From: Chromatium okenii
Lineage (GTDB): Bacteria; Pseudomonadota; Gammaproteobacteria; Chromatiales; Chromatiaceae
Length of the DNA: 64,000 nt
Reading direction: 5' to 3'
Assembly (NCBI RefSeq): GCF_002958735.1
Contig: NZ_PPGH01000035.1
Coordinates: forward strand, 1 to 64,000
Part shown: positions 1-9,601 of the stretch, one piece after another
Position numbering within the stretch: the stretch's first letter is position 1
How the letters are laid out: the number at the start of each line of letters is the position of its first letter
Position numbers and translations under genes: made by a program
The notes under the pieces: model-generated
Seen by the model: the letters and a program-made list of their open reading frames with translations, nothing else
The model's database searches: none
Told to the model about the DNA's origin: nothing

Positions 1-149
1 TCTGGAGATGCTGCGTAACGGCGCATTTTTAGAAGGTTTTTTTGATAAAGGGCGCATGACGCCATTGATGCAGCAAAATGCCAGTACGGGTTATTTTACA
101 ACCGCACACGCCATTGCTAGGCGCAGCCCGATTTGTTGCTGCGCAATAG
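1..149 (+). CDS. glk: Glucokinase, C-terminal end (partial, one frameshift)
   Basis: The window opens inside a reading frame whose first part reads FLEGFFDKGRM and, after a one-base shift near position 80, continues PVRVILQPHTPLLGAA and ends at a TAG at 147-149. This is the usual C-terminus of bacterial glucokinase, which phosphorylates glucose to glucose 6-phosphate in the cytoplasm. Removing one A from the AAAA run of 'cagcaaaatgcc' restores the frame, so the break is probably a homopolymer indel. The nearby glycogen synthase suggests a carbohydrate-storage neighbourhood. Confidence 0.75.
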
Positions 150-212
150 GCGGAATCCGCCGTTTTATGCGGCAAAAATTAAATTAAAAAAGATGAGGAG
201 ATACAATTTAAC

Positions 213-2112
213 ATGCTGAAAAACTTAAAAATTGGGGCGAGAGTGCTCATTGGCTCAACCCTATTGCTGGTGCTCACCATTGGCATCAATTTGCCGCTCG
301 TGTTATCGCAATTAACCACGCTGACTGACCATGCCGAACGTCGTCATCTTGACGATTTATATTTTTCTCTGAGCAATGCCATCATCGAACAGGGTGAACG
401 CGCTCAAGCATTGAGTGCTGCGGTAGCGCAAATTCCAAAGTGCAACAAGCCTTTGCAGAAGGCGACCGCGCTCGCCTCGCCGAATTGACCCTGCCGATGT
501 TCAAACACATGCGCGATCAAAATGGGGTGCGGCAATTCCAATTTCTCACTGCGCCAGCAACTTCCTTTTTGCGGGTGCACCTGCCGGAAAAATTTGGTGA
601 TGATCTGTCCGCGATTCGCCAAACCATCGTTGAAGCCAATCGCACTCACAAACCGGTGAGCGGTTTAGAAAATGGCGTTGCTGGGCTAGGTGTGCGCGGC
701 GTGGAACGGTGAATTATCAAGGGCATCCGGTTGGCGTTGTGGAATTTGGCTTGTCGTTCGATCAAACCTTTTTCGAGCGGTTTAAACAGAATTTTAATGC
801 CGATGTAGCACTGCAAGTGATTGATAAAAATGGCTTAAACCTTTTGCCGGAACGATTGACGGCGGTAGCGCGTTTACTGCGGAACAGTTGCAAAGCGGCA
901 TCACCGGCGAATGCTGCTGCGCCAGCTTGATTATCAGGGGCATCCGGCAGGTGCTTACGGGCGCGTCATCAATGATTTCTCTGGCAAACCGGTCGGCATT
1001 TTGGAACTGCTCATTGATCGCAGTGCGGCAGTAGCAGCGCACCAGCACACGCTGCTGTATATCCTCGGCACGGGCGGCTGCTGCTGATTGGATTGGCGCT
1101 GGCTGGGTTAATTGCTCGCACCATTACTGCGCCGATTCGTCTCACTGTGGCCAATTTGCAAGCGATTGCGCACGGCGATGGCGATTTAACGCGGCGCTTG
1201 GATGTTGATGGTCGCAATGAACTGGCTGAATTTGCCCGTGCGTTTAACTTGTTTGTCGACAAAATCCACCAGCTCGTGATTCAAACTGCTGGCGCAGCGG
1301 CACAGATGGCGCAGCAGCAGAAGAACTCGCAGTCAACAGCGCCGAAACTAATCGGCAAATCGTGGCAGAACAATCAGAAACGGATCAGGTTGCGACGGCG
1401 ATTAATCAAATGACGGCGACGGTTGAAGAAGTAGCGCGTTACACCGCCACTGCCGCGCAAAAAGCCAAACAGACCGCGCAGGCAGCGGAGGCTGGCGATC
1501 ACATGGCACAGCAAACCATCGTTGCGATTGAAATGCTGGCAGCAGAAATTGCGCAGGCTGGAATCGTCATCGCGCAGTTGTCGGATGACAGCCGCGAAAT
1601 CGGTGCGGTGTTGGATGTCATTCGCGCCATCGCCGAGCAAACCAATTTGCTGGCGCTCAATGCAGCGATTGAAGCAGCGCGAGCTGGTGAACAGGGACGC
1701 GGTTTTGCAGTCGTTGCCGCAGAAGTGCGAATGCTTGCGAGCCGTACCCAATCATCCATTGCGGATATTCAAGCCAAAATTGAGCGGGTGCAAAGCGGCG
1801 CAGTAGGTGCAGTGGCACGATTGCGCGTAGTCAAATGCAGGTTGGTTGTGGCGTGAATCAAGCGCGTCAAGCGGGAACTTCTTTCAAAACCATTAGCGAT
1901 TCAATCATTGAAATTAACGACTTAAATACGCAAATTGCCAGTGCCGCTGAAGAACAAACGGCAGTCGCTGAAGAAATCAATCGCAATATCCATTGATTTC
2001 TGGCACGGTCGATCAAACTGCTCACGGCTCAAAGCACATTGCTCAAGCCAGCGATGCGTTGACACGGCTGGCAGTTGAATTGCAAATCAGTATTGGACAA
2101 TTTCGGATTTAA
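213..2112 (+). CDS. Methyl-accepting chemotaxis protein (several frameshifts)
   Basis: The gene is spread over at least five overlapping frame segments that together make one chemoreceptor. In order: a short cytoplasmic start and first membrane helix (first 30 residues); a periplasmic dCACHE-like sensor containing [10 protein letters not shown] and [10 protein letters not shown]; a second helix; a HAMP segment with [13 protein letters not shown]; and the signalling hairpin ([20 protein letters not shown], then [12 protein letters not shown]). It ends at a TAA at 2110-2112, overlapping the stop of the convergent glycogen synthase gene. A GATGAGGAGAT Shine-Dalgarno lies upstream of the ATG. All domains are present, so the multiple shifts may be sequencing indels. 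If they are real, this is a pseudogene. Confidence 0.85.
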
Positions 2113-3581
2113 ACGGTCGCTCGCAATTGCGCGTAAATCGCCAGATAACGCTGGGCAGGTCGTCGCCACGATAAATCACTACGCATTCCATTCACGCGCA
2201 ATTGCCAAAAGTATTCCGGGTAGCCATGCCATAAACCCAGCGCCCGGCGCAGCGCACTTTCTAATCCGGCAGCAGTTAATTCATCAAAGACATAACCATT
2301 GCGCAGTTCAAACGGTTGATCCGAATAGTTCGCATCAAATACCGTATCCGCTAATCCACCTGCTCGCCGTACCACTGGAACCACGCCGTATTTCATGGCG
2401 ATCATTTGGGTTAAACCGCAGGGTTCATAACGGCTGGGAATTAACATTAAATCCGCGCCAGCATAAATAAGATGCGCCAGCGTTTCGTCATAACCCAATT
2501 CGAGATGACAGTCTGGATTCGCCGCAGTGTCCTGTTTTAATTGTGCAAACTGCGCCGCAATTGCCGGATCAAGTGCCGTGCCCAAAAGCACAATTTGACC
2601 GCCGTGTGCCAGCGTGTCGTGAATTCCATGTGCAATTAAATCGACACCTTTTTGATAATCCAAACGGGTCACAATGGCCATGATGGGTTTGTCCACTGTT
2701 TGCAATCCCAGCCGACTGCGCAGTGCTTGTCGATTGAGTGCCTTGCGCGGCAGCGTTTCCACGCCGAAATTGGTCGGAATGAGCGGATCAAGTTCAGGAT
2801 TCCAAATCTCTTCATCAATGCCGTTGAGCACGCCGCCGAATTTGTGCGCGTAGGTATTGAGCAATGGCTGCAAACCCATTCCCTGCTCGGTGTGCTGAAT
2901 TTCCCACGCATAACGCGGCGATACCGTATTCACAAAATTGGAATAGACGATGCCGCCTTGCAGCAGATTTGCCAATCGTCCGTCTTGCGAATCGCGCAGC
3001 CGATCTGCGGTCATCACGCGCTGCGGATCAAGTCCGACTTGCCGCAAAATGGTTTCGCTGACGCGCCCTTGATAACCGAGATTGTGTAGCGTGTAGCAAA
3101 CGCGAGTGCGATTCATACCAAGTGCTTGATAAACTTCATATAACAGCACTGGAATCAAGCCGGTTTGCCAGTCGTTGCAGTGCAAAATGTCCGGCTGTCG
3201 CCCAGATTGCAGCATGAATTCCAGCACTGCTCGCGCAAAAAAGGCGAACCGCTCGGCGTCATCTTGTTCGCCATAAATGCGGCGGCGCTGAAACAAGCCG
3301 TGCACTGATTGCGGGTCAATGAACAGGCAATTCACCTCGGTTAATTTGCCGCCAAACACACGGCAAGTAATCCATTCGTTGTGAAAAGGTACGCGCAATT
3401 GCTCATAAACTACTTGCAAATCAGCAAGCGGCGCTATGTCCAGCACGTCGTAATACGGCAGCACAATTTCTACGGTTTCGCCGCAGCGCACCAATTCTCG
3501 CGCCAGCCCCAGCACAAAATCGCCGAGGCCGCCAGCTTTGGCGATGGGAGCGCATTCGGCGCTAATCAGGGCGATGTACAT
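2109..3581 (-). CDS. glgA: Glycogen synthase
   Basis: This GT5-family enzyme of about 490 residues transfers glucose from ADP-glucose to the growing alpha-1,4-glucan. The N-terminal lobe carries the ADP-glucose binding motif KAGGLGDF at about residues 15-22, then HCNDWQTG. The C-terminal lobe carries SRYEPCGLTQM and the GGLADTV region typical of GlgA. I chose the ATG at 3581 (MYIALISAE) rather than one eight codons upstream because family members start at this strand. The stop codon overlaps the stop of the convergent chemoreceptor. The adjacent DUF4912 gene on the same strand and the glucokinase end nearby fit a glycogen/glucose cluster. Confidence 0.95.
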   Translation of the reverse strand: MYIALISAECAPIAKAGGLGDFVLGLARELVRCGETVEIVLPYYDVLDIAPLADLQVVYEQLRVPFHNEWITCRVFGGKLTEVNCLFIDPQSVHGLFQRRRIYGEQDDAERFAFFARAVLEFMLQSGRQPDILHCNDWQTGLIPVLLYEVYQALGMNRTRVCYTLHNLGYQGRVSETILRQVGLDPQRVMTADRLRDSQDGRLANLLQGGIVYSNFVNTVSPRYAWEIQHTEQGMGLQPLLNTYAHKFGGVLNGIDEEIWNPELDPLIPTNFGVETLPRKALNRQALRSRLGLQTVDKPIMAIVTRLDYQKGVDLIAHGIHDTLAHGGQIVLLGTALDPAIAAQFAQLKQDTAANPDCHLELGYDETLAHLIYAGADLMLIPSRYEPCGLTQMIAMKYGVVPVVRRAGGLADTVFDANYSDQPFELRNGYVFDELTAAGLESALRRALGLWHGYPEYFWQLRVNGMRSDLSWRRPAQRYLAIYAQLRATV

Positions 3582-3622
3582 GGTGTGAAATCCGCAATAT
3601 GGCAATGAAAATGCGTGGTTAA

Positions 3623-4787
3623 TCAGGAACGAGCGCAGGTTAATTCTGGTGGTGGATGCTGGCGCAGCATTTCCGCCAGTAATGCTGCGTCATCCACGCG
3701 CAGCAGCAGTTGAAAACGTCCGCCGGGTCCGATGCGATACCGCTGCCCGAACAGATCAATATCCGAATTGGGCGCACCCCAGCCGTGAATGCGCAATTCG
3801 GCTTCAATCATCACGCCTGCGCTCGGTGACACAGCGCGACCGTAGCGCAAAGTCGGAATAAGCGATGGTGCTGGCGCAGTGCTGGCGCTTGGTTCGGGAT
3901 ATGAATTGCTGGCGCAGTGGATAAATGCAGTTGTGAATCAACGGCGCTGCTGCTGTCGTCAGCAACCGCCAGCGGTGCGGCAATGATGGGCAACGGAAAC
4001 GTTGGCGCGAGTGGCATCTGCGGCGCATCTAAACGCGGATCACCGGGCAGCGCAGTTGCCGTCGCAGTGATGAGGACAGGAATGGCTGAAATTGCGGCAG
4101 CGGTGCAGCATTGACCATGGCAACGGTGCACTTGGCGATGCTGCGCTTCCAAATGTGGCAACGGCATTTCCTGCGCGAGCGGTGGCGCAGTGCCCGCGCC
4201 GAGCAGTAGCCGATTGGAACGGGCGAGTAACAGCCAGCCACCAGTGGCGTTGGTTAAACCGAGTTCTGCTTCAAACTGCGCGTTTCGTTTCCCACCACAA
4301 AACTGCGATCACCGCTGCCTTGATGACTGGTCAGATGCACTGGCGCTTCGGCGGCAGCATCAGCGCCTCCATCAGCACGAACACGGCGCAGACGTAATAC
4401 CGCTGCTGGCGCAGGGCTCGTCACCGCAAAGGCTTGACTTAAACCAATATAATCATCTGCTTCCACATGCCAATGCACCAATGCTTCGCCAGACGCGCCA
4501 GCTTCCAACACCAGTGCGGTGTCGTGAATCACCAGTGGAAATACGGAAATGAGTGGTTGTGATGGCGGCGCAAGATCGGGCGCAGTCAAGTCAGCGTTGA
4601 GCACTGGCAAAGCGAGCGCGTCTGATGACGCAGTAGCAGGACAGTCACACATCAAGACATCGGCGCAGTCTGAAATGCGATCCACTTGGCTGGTGATGGC
4701 AAAGTTCCTCGGTAAACAAATGCGGCAGCAGGTCGGTTTTAGTGGGCAGTTTTCAGTTGTCAGTAACAACGCTGTTTTTACCGACAA
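3623..4787 (-). CDS. DUF4912 domain protein (at least two frameshifts)
   Basis: Three overlapping minus-strand frame segments join into one protein. The first part includes ALVHWHVEADDYIGL and VLRLRRVRADG, which resemble the DUF4912 domain. After a shift near 4265 it continues AELGLTNATGGWLLLARSNR. After a second shift near 3850 it ends with LRYGRAVSPSAGVMIEAEL and GPGGRFQLLLRVDD. The middle is low-complexity, rich in alanine and proline. DUF4912 proteins often sit beside glycogen metabolism genes, as here beside glgA, but no activity is established. The start is uncertain: the first 30 residues of the longest frame come from a low-complexity repeat-like sequence, so the true ATG may lie further in. 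Confidence 0.65.
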
Positions 4788-4903
4788 TCGTCAACTGATA
4801 ACTAATGACTTTTTTCAACTGCCTCGCTCCTCAAAGAATAATTTCTCAGCTTCCCATGAATTCATTTCAAGCAATAGACGTAACTTGAAAGCTGAATAGA
4901 CTC

Positions 4904-4934
4904 AATCGCTTCTAGCGCAATACTAGAAGCGATT
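4904..4934. terminator. Perfect inverted repeat, possible terminator
   Basis: AATCGCTTCTAG (4904-4915) and CTAGAAGCGATT (4923-4934) form a 12-bp perfect stem around a 7-nt loop. It lies just after the stop of the minus-strand LEA-type lipoprotein gene. There is no clear U-run on either side, so intrinsic termination is inferred rather than shown. Confidence 0.5.
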
Positions 4935-4945
4935 AAAATCCGTCG

Positions 4946-5458
4946 TTATAACGTTGGTTTAATTCCGGTGCGCAATTGCTGCGGATCAATTTTACCCGAA
5001 TAGCGATAAGGCAGAGTGATTAAGCCGTCAGCAATGGTTACAGTGCCCGCAATGTTCCAATCAAGTGGACGGTTTTTCAGTGCCAATACCGGCAATTGCT
5101 GAATGAGCGTTAATAAACTGCCATTCACTTCCACGTCCACCGTTGCCGAGCCAAATGCCGGAATTTGTTGCGCCAGCGCCCCGCCACCTTCGGCTACATC
5201 CTGTCCTTCCAAACCGATGCGATAAGTCATCGCTTTGATCGGCAGGGTGCGGTCGTTGGGATTTTTGACGGCGAGCGTTGCGACCAATACCTGCCGCGTC
5301 AGTCCCAACGCTTTCGGTTGCAATTGCAGCAGCGCCACTTCCGGCGCAGTCCACGGGCGGGTGAGATTGGTCAAACCAGCGCAGCCCGCAAGCTGGCTCA
5401 TCACCACTATCAACCCGACTAATCGCCATGCCGAAACCAGCGGGAGTGTGTTCATCAA
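4946..5458 (-). CDS. LEA14-like (WHy domain) lipoprotein
   Basis: The 170-residue protein has an N-terminal hydrophobic segment ending in the lipobox LAGC, so it is probably a lipid-anchored envelope protein. The rest resembles the LEA type 2 / WHy fold (VLVATLAVKNPNDRTLPIKA, then a conserved MTYRIGLEG strand), seen in desiccation-related proteins and in many gammaproteobacterial lipoproteins of unknown role. Its ATG overlaps the TGA of the upstream aminotransferase as ATGA, so the two are probably translated from one mRNA. A direct functional link to the aminotransferase is not evident. Confidence 0.8.
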   Translation of the reverse strand: MMNTLPLVSAWRLVGLIVVMSQLAGCAGLTNLTRPWTAPEVALLQLQPKALGLTRQVLVATLAVKNPNDRTLPIKAMTYRIGLEGQDVAEGGGALAQQIPAFGSATVDVEVNGSLLTLIQQLPVLALKNRPLDWNIAGTVTIADGLITLPYRYSGKIDPQQLRTGIKPTL

Positions 5459-6639
5459 CCGACCATCCGCGCAATGCGTTCTAACGCTTGATCTAAATTG
5501 CTTTGACTGGTGGCGATGGAAATACGGATGTGACCGGATAAACCAAATTCAGTGCCGGGAACCAGCGCCACGCCCGCGTTTTCAATCAAATGCTCGGCTA
5601 ATTCCACATCGTTATTGATGCCGGGCAATTGTTCGATCATGCCGTGAACGCTGGGAAACACATAAAACGTGCCGTCGGTGGGCAGGCAGTTGATGCCGGG
5701 AATTTGGTTGAGTCGCTCAACGACGACATCGTGACGCGCTTTGAATGCGGCAAGCATGACGCCGATGCAGTCTTGTGGACCTTGCAGCGCAGCGAGTGCG
5801 GCAACCTGAGAAATGGACGTGGGATTTGAGGTGCTCTGCGACTGGATTTTAGTCATCGCTTTGATGATGTCGGTCGGTCCCGCAGCGTAACCAATGCGCC
5901 AGCCGGTCATCGAATACGCTTTGGACACGCCGTTGAGTACCAAGGTGCGCGGCGTGAGATCAGGACACACATGCAGAATGTTGACAAATGGTTCCGTGCT
6001 CCAGCGAATGTGTTCGTACATGTCATCAGTGGCGATGATCACATTCGGATGTTCGCGCAGCACTGCGCCGAGCGCGGCGAGTTCGTCGCGGGTGTACGCC
6101 ATGCCAGTCGGATTCGATGGGCTGTTGATAACAATCAATCGCGTTTTGGCGGTGATTGCTGCTTCTAATTGGTTCGGTGTGATTTTGAATGCTTGATCTG
6201 CGCCAGCGTGAATGAGCACGGGAATGGCGCTCGCCAATAGCACCATATCGGGATACGACACCCAATAAGGCGCAGGAATAATCACTTCATCGCCGGGATT
6301 GAGCAGTGCCTGCGCGAGATTGAAGAAACTTTGCTTACCGCCGCAGGAGACCAGAATTTGCTCGGCAGCGTAATCGAAACCATTCTCACGTTTGAATTTA
6401 TCAATCACCGCTTGTTTGAGTTCGGGCGTGCCATCGACGGCAGTGTATTTGGTAAAACCTGCATTGATCGCAGCGATGGCAGCATCTTTGATGTGTTCTG
6501 GCGTATCAAAATCGGGTTCACCGGCTCCCAGTCCAATCACATCTTTTCCGGCAGCGCGAAGAGCTTTGGCGCGAGCGGTGATAGCGAGAGTGGCGGAGGG
6601 CTTGACGGCCTGAACGCGGGCAGCGAGTGTCGTGGTCAT
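5455..6639 (-). CDS. aspC: Aspartate aminotransferase (class I PLP)
   Basis: This 394-residue fold-type I aminotransferase is close to the subgroup I-beta aspartate (and prephenate) aminotransferases. Visible motifs are GAGEPDFDTPEHI near residue 40, SNPTG at about 175-179 and the PLP lysine in SKAYSMTGWR (K240). It would transfer the amino group of aspartate to 2-oxoglutarate in the cytoplasm. An open frame continues about 110 codons upstream, but that part is translated repeat DNA, so the ATG at 6639 (MTTTLAARVQ) is the credible start. It overlaps the following lipoprotein gene by 4 nt. Confidence 0.93.
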   Translation of the reverse strand: MTTTLAARVQAVKPSATLAITARAKALRAAGKDVIGLGAGEPDFDTPEHIKDAAIAAINAGFTKYTAVDGTPELKQAVIDKFKRENGFDYAAEQILVSCGGKQSFFNLAQALLNPGDEVIIPAPYWVSYPDMVLLASAIPVLIHAGADQAFKITPNQLEAAITAKTRLIVINSPSNPTGMAYTRDELAALGAVLREHPNVIIATDDMYEHIRWSTEPFVNILHVCPDLTPRTLVLNGVSKAYSMTGWRIGYAAGPTDIIKAMTKIQSQSTSNPTSISQVAALAALQGPQDCIGVMLAAFKARHDVVVERLNQIPGINCLPTDGTFYVFPSVHGMIEQLPGINNDVELAEHLIENAGVALVPGTEFGLSGHIRISIATSQSNLDQALERIARMVG

Positions 6640-6750
6640 CGGCGATAATCTCTTGAAATTCCTAAAGGTGATTAGATGCGTGTTGTACGACTGACAATCA
6701 TAGCGAAACCCTGAAATCTGAGCACGTTGATTGCGCGTTGCTGGCGATTT

Positions 6751-6931
6751 AAATCCCCCCTGCCCCCCTTTTTCAAAGGGGGGAAAAGAAAAGCCTTTTT
6801 CACAGAGTGAAATAATCGCCTGCATTTTCGCTAAAGAGAGAAATAAAAGCCCAGCGAAAAATGAGGAATAAAAGCCCATCAGAAAGCGGGGAAATAAAAG
6901 CCCCCCTTTGAAAAAGGGGGTTGGGGGGGAT
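6751..6931. repeat. C/G-run inverted repeat element
   Basis: The segment begins with AAATCCCCCCTGCCCC, passes CTTTTTCAAAGGGGGG, and ends in the inverse arrangement CCCCCCTTTGAAAAAGGGGG followed by a G-run and ATTT. It is therefore a long imperfect inverted repeat. Inside it the phrase AAATAAAAGCCC recurs in variant form three times. A second copy of the same element lies at 59236-59330. It resembles the small dispersed palindromic repeats common in many environmental bacteria. It lies between the aminotransferase gene and the 3' end of the antirepressor gene. Confidence 0.8.
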
Positions 6932-7777
6932 TTAAAGCGGCAAGGATTGTGGATTGATATACGCATCCAATCGCGCTAATAACTCAGGAAAACGCTCCAC
7001 GAAAAACAGCGGCTGCGTCTCGCGGGGATTATTCGGACTGGTTTCATTGCGCCCGTATTTCAAACCCTCCTCGGTCAAACTCCAGAACCATTTAATCTTG
7101 TTGCCGGTGCTCTTGCGGGAAAGATGTTCCAGAATGCCCATTGCTTCTAATGCGGGATTCACAGTCTTGGCAACGTGATGACCGAGCGGACTCTCCATCT
7201 CTTTCAATAGCGGCGTAATTGCTCTGACCAGTGGTTCATCGACATAATCCGGTAAAAAAGCAGGTGAAATGTGTTCACTCTCAGCGATCTTCTTCAGCAT
7301 CCGAATCTTACTCGTATCTGACATGCGCAACATTCGCGCCGCCGCTTCAGCAATATAAATCGCAATAGCCAGTTCTCTGCTAATGAAAGCGTGATCTGAT
7401 GTTGTATTGCGTGGATTGATTGCCTGCCCCTGCGTCCAATAATCCCAGAGCGCATCATCACATTCATTCTGATAAGCAATGACGGTCTCACGAATGTCTG
7501 CCTTTACTTTATTCGAGTGAATGGTCATCAGCCAGCCGGGGAGCTTGCGGAGCGGAAGGCAAAACATCTCCTGTTGTCCACCTGACGTGGGTATCAAGAT
7601 AATCTTGACACCCCATCGCCCTTTGTTTTCATTAAGTTTTTCATGCTGCCCTTGCCATGAAATTCCCATGCCCTCGACGATGGGTTTCATCGGTGTGTAC
7701 GGAACGCCGTCGATGTCAACGAGGAAAAGGGTTGTATTGCGGAATGGAACGGGAATGAGAGTATTACTGGTTTCCAT
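6932..7777 (-). CDS. Phage antirepressor protein, P22_AR_N type
   Basis: The 281-residue protein starts METSNTL and then carries the P22 antirepressor N-terminal domain: TTLFLVDIDGVPYTPMKPIV, CLPLRKLPGWLMTI, and the aromatic run CDDALWDYW. The C-terminal third (TEEGLKYGRNETSPNN) looks like a winged-helix segment. Such proteins typically bind and inactivate phage repressors or regulate prophage genes. I chose the ATG at 7777 because the first residues match the starts of the three other leader-controlled genes (METxNTL) and because the leader RNA ends just before it. An open frame 14 codons longer runs into the leader. No other phage gene is adjacent. Confidence 0.88.
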   Translation of the reverse strand: METSNTLIPVPFRNTTLFLVDIDGVPYTPMKPIVEGMGISWQGQHEKLNENKGRWGVKIILIPTSGGQQEMFCLPLRKLPGWLMTIHSNKVKADIRETVIAYQNECDDALWDYWTQGQAINPRNTTSDHAFISRELAIAIYIAEAAARMLRMSDTSKIRMLKKIAESEHISPAFLPDYVDEPLVRAITPLLKEMESPLGHHVAKTVNPALEAMGILEHLSRKSTGNKIKWFWSLTEEGLKYGRNETSPNNPRETQPLFFVERFPELLARLDAYINPQSLPL

Positions 7778-7996
7778 AACGGAACCTCTGTAATTGTTTC
7801 GACACAATGGTTTATCCAAAATGGCTTGGACTGCCGGGAGGGTCGAAACGGCTACAGAACCGTGTGGCTATTTCTGAGTTCTCAGTTATTTACCACACTC
7901 CCGACGTTCAAGAGCTTAAACTGAGAAGGTATAAAAAGTCGCTTATCTGACGAGTGCGAGTTCCGCTGCATGAAGTTTCGACACCTCTTAATAAAG
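7778..7996 (-). ncRNA. C4-type antisense leader RNA, copy D
   Basis: This is the leader of the P22_AR_N gene, read on the minus strand. It contains the core GGGAGTGTGGTAAATA, a CTGA/TCAG hairpin, GCCACACGG, and CCCTCCCGGC closing the outer stem. Element a' (minus GTTTCGAC, 7842-7849) is exactly complementary to GTCGAAAC both upstream (7975-7982) and downstream (7796-7803). Element b' (CTGTAG, 7852-7857) can pair with ACAGA overlapping the Shine-Dalgarno (7785-7791), and through one G-U with TGCAG upstream. This is the arrangement of the C4 antisense RNA of phages P1 and P7. That it is processed and represses the downstream gene is inferred. Confidence 0.8.
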
Positions 7997-8025
7997 AGCA
8001 AACCACGCCAACAAACCAATGTCAA
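7997..8025 (-). promoter_or_regulatory. Candidate sigma70 promoter of leader D
   Basis: On the minus strand TTGACA (8025-8020) is followed after 17 bp by TTTGCT (8002-7997). The -35 hexamer is at the same place relative to the leader in all four copies. The -10 here is the weakest of the four. Confidence 0.5.
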
Positions 8026-8033
8026 CCACTAAA

Positions 8034-8453
8034 TCAAGCGCATTTCCCCCACGTCAGATTCAACGCCAATAACCGCTGCAAAATCTCCGCTTCATTCAAT
8101 TCCGCTGCGTCATTTTCCCAGCCATAAGCTGCTGCGACCGATTGATCTAATTTGACATGTGCATTCACCAACCACGCCGGTTTTTTATTATACAAATTGG
8201 TCAGAGTGCGTTGTTTTAGTTGCGCAGCAAATGCGGGTTTAGCAATGATTCGATCAGGATAACCCGCCACCACTTCCGGCACTCGCTCAATCCATTCTGG
8301 CGGATTTAACCAATTCTCACGCAATTGATTGAGTTGAAATGCTGCCTCAGCAATAGCGATTGCATGATCTCGATATTCTGCTGCAACTGTCGGAATGATT
8401 GCGCCGCTGGTATCAATAAACGTTAATTTTATGTATATGCTACTTTGTCTCAA
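8034..8453 (-). pseudogene. C-terminal fragment of an MmeI-like DNA methyltransferase/endonuclease
   Basis: The segment TVAAEYRDHAIAIAEAAFQL, WLNPPEWIERVPEVVAGYPD and LTNLYNKKPAWLVNAH matches the extreme C-terminus of large single-chain MmeI-type (type IIL) restriction-modification proteins, which run to about 900 residues. Only about 130 residues remain. The matching N-terminus lies at 10478-10888 on the same strand, about 2 kb away. The intervening DNA is an AT-rich restriction-modification pair. I read this as a gene split and mostly replaced by that insertion. The first few residues before SGAIIPTVAAEYR do not belong to the family and probably mark the junction. Confidence 0.75.
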
Positions 8454-9600
8454 TCAGAAACAAAAACTCCTTATTAGGAATCTCTGCATCTTTAACCCAC
8501 TCATTTGTCCATCTCATATTAGCCATGACGTTTTTTTTGTAATCAATTTCCAAAAACTCGATGAGCTTTCCACTTTCAGAAATAACTGCGTTGAGCTCTT
8601 CGGCAGTAGCGCGACCACCAGAACTATAAGAAAGCAAAATGTGTTTTGCTTTTGTTTCTTTCAATAATTTTCTAATTGCTTCAACTGCAATTAGACGATC
8701 GTTTTTATCTCTTCTAAATTCCTCAAAAATTGAAGAGCCAATAACATCTGAAGTATCTACTCTACGTTTTGCTTTCCCAAATACTTCCGGTTGATCATTC
8801 AAACATACACTTGTCCAAACGTGGTAATAGGCTGAATAGCGAACACGTGAAGGAGGCATTTTTTCGTTATTTGAACCATAGGGCGGATCAAAATATGCTA
8901 AATCCACTTCGGTATCAGGCAGCAAATCAAATATATTTTTACGATGTACCTGATGTGGTGCAAGTTTGAATGAAATTGCTGGCAATTTTAGACGCAACGT
9001 TTTGTGTGATCGCGCTGACCATTCATTTAAATAAGAAGCAAAGTGCCCAAGCGTGTTATCAACCGCATCAAGTGCATGAATAAGACTTGTAACAAGCACT
9101 GCTTTCTCAATTGAAGATAGCCCCAAACAATCTATTTCATGCCTTATTGCATCAAGTCGCCGAGTATTTTTTCTTTGCCATGGTTTTTTAAGTCCGTCAG
9201 CTCCAATTGATGATTTTGCTTCAGGGTCTCCACCATAATTCTTGGTAAACCAACCATCTTCCGGCGGAAGATTATTGAGATGTTCAATAAGAGGGATATA
9301 GTGTAATTGCGGGTATTCATTAAGAAGATAGCAGATTGCAAAAACTTCTGACCACGCAGATATATCATTTGCAACAACGGTATAGCCCCTTTTAGCAAGT
9401 GCTTGAGAAACCCTCGTCGTTCCAGCAAAACCATCGAGAACTGTTCTTGGCTTGACTTTGCTAATTAAACTTAATATGTGCGGCAGAAGTTTTAGTTTCG
9501 ATCCAGCATATTTAATACCCTCTGTTTGTGGCGTATTTAATCTCTGCGTATCCGTATTCTGAAAATCCAAATCATCGGCAAATAGCGAGAGTGTGTTCAT
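8440..9600 (-). CDS. Type II DNA adenine methyltransferase (D12 class)
   Basis: The 386-residue protein carries the alpha-class adenine methyltransferase motifs. The AdoMet motif KYAGSKLKLLPHI is near residue 30, LDGFAGTTRVSQAL follows at about 55, and the catalytic DPPYGS motif is in DLAYFDPPYGS. It would methylate N6 of adenine in a short site and protect it from the partner endonuclease. The ATG at 9600 (MNTLSLFADD) follows the stop of the upstream gene by 1 nt, so the pair is an operon. The DNA is clearly richer in A and T than the surrounding genes, consistent with transfer. The 3' end overlaps the MmeI-like fragment by 14 nt. Confidence 0.85.
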   Translation of the reverse strand: MNTLSLFADDLDFQNTDTQRLNTPQTEGIKYAGSKLKLLPHILSLISKVKPRTVLDGFAGTTRVSQALAKRGYTVVANDISAWSEVFAICYLLNEYPQLHYIPLIEHLNNLPPEDGWFTKNYGGDPEAKSSIGADGLKKPWQRKNTRRLDAIRHEIDCLGLSSIEKAVLVTSLIHALDAVDNTLGHFASYLNEWSARSHKTLRLKLPAISFKLAPHQVHRKNIFDLLPDTEVDLAYFDPPYGSNNEKMPPSRVRYSAYYHVWTSVCLNDQPEVFGKAKRRVDTSDVIGSSIFEEFRRDKNDRLIAVEAIRKLLKETKAKHILLSYSSGGRATAEELNAVISESGKLIEFLEIDYKKNVMANMRWTNEWVKDAEIPNKEFLFLIETK

Positions 9601-9601
9601 A

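Noticed and set aside
4741..4815. CAGTTTTCAGTTGTCAGT-type repeat as a regulatory site
   Set aside because: A weaker similar phrase occurs at 37428-37455, but the match is short and A/T-biased; no structure or gene context supports a function.
5455..6966. Extended N-terminus of the aminotransferase
   Set aside because: The extra codons are translated C/G-run repeat DNA and intergenic sequence; family members start at the ATG at 6639.
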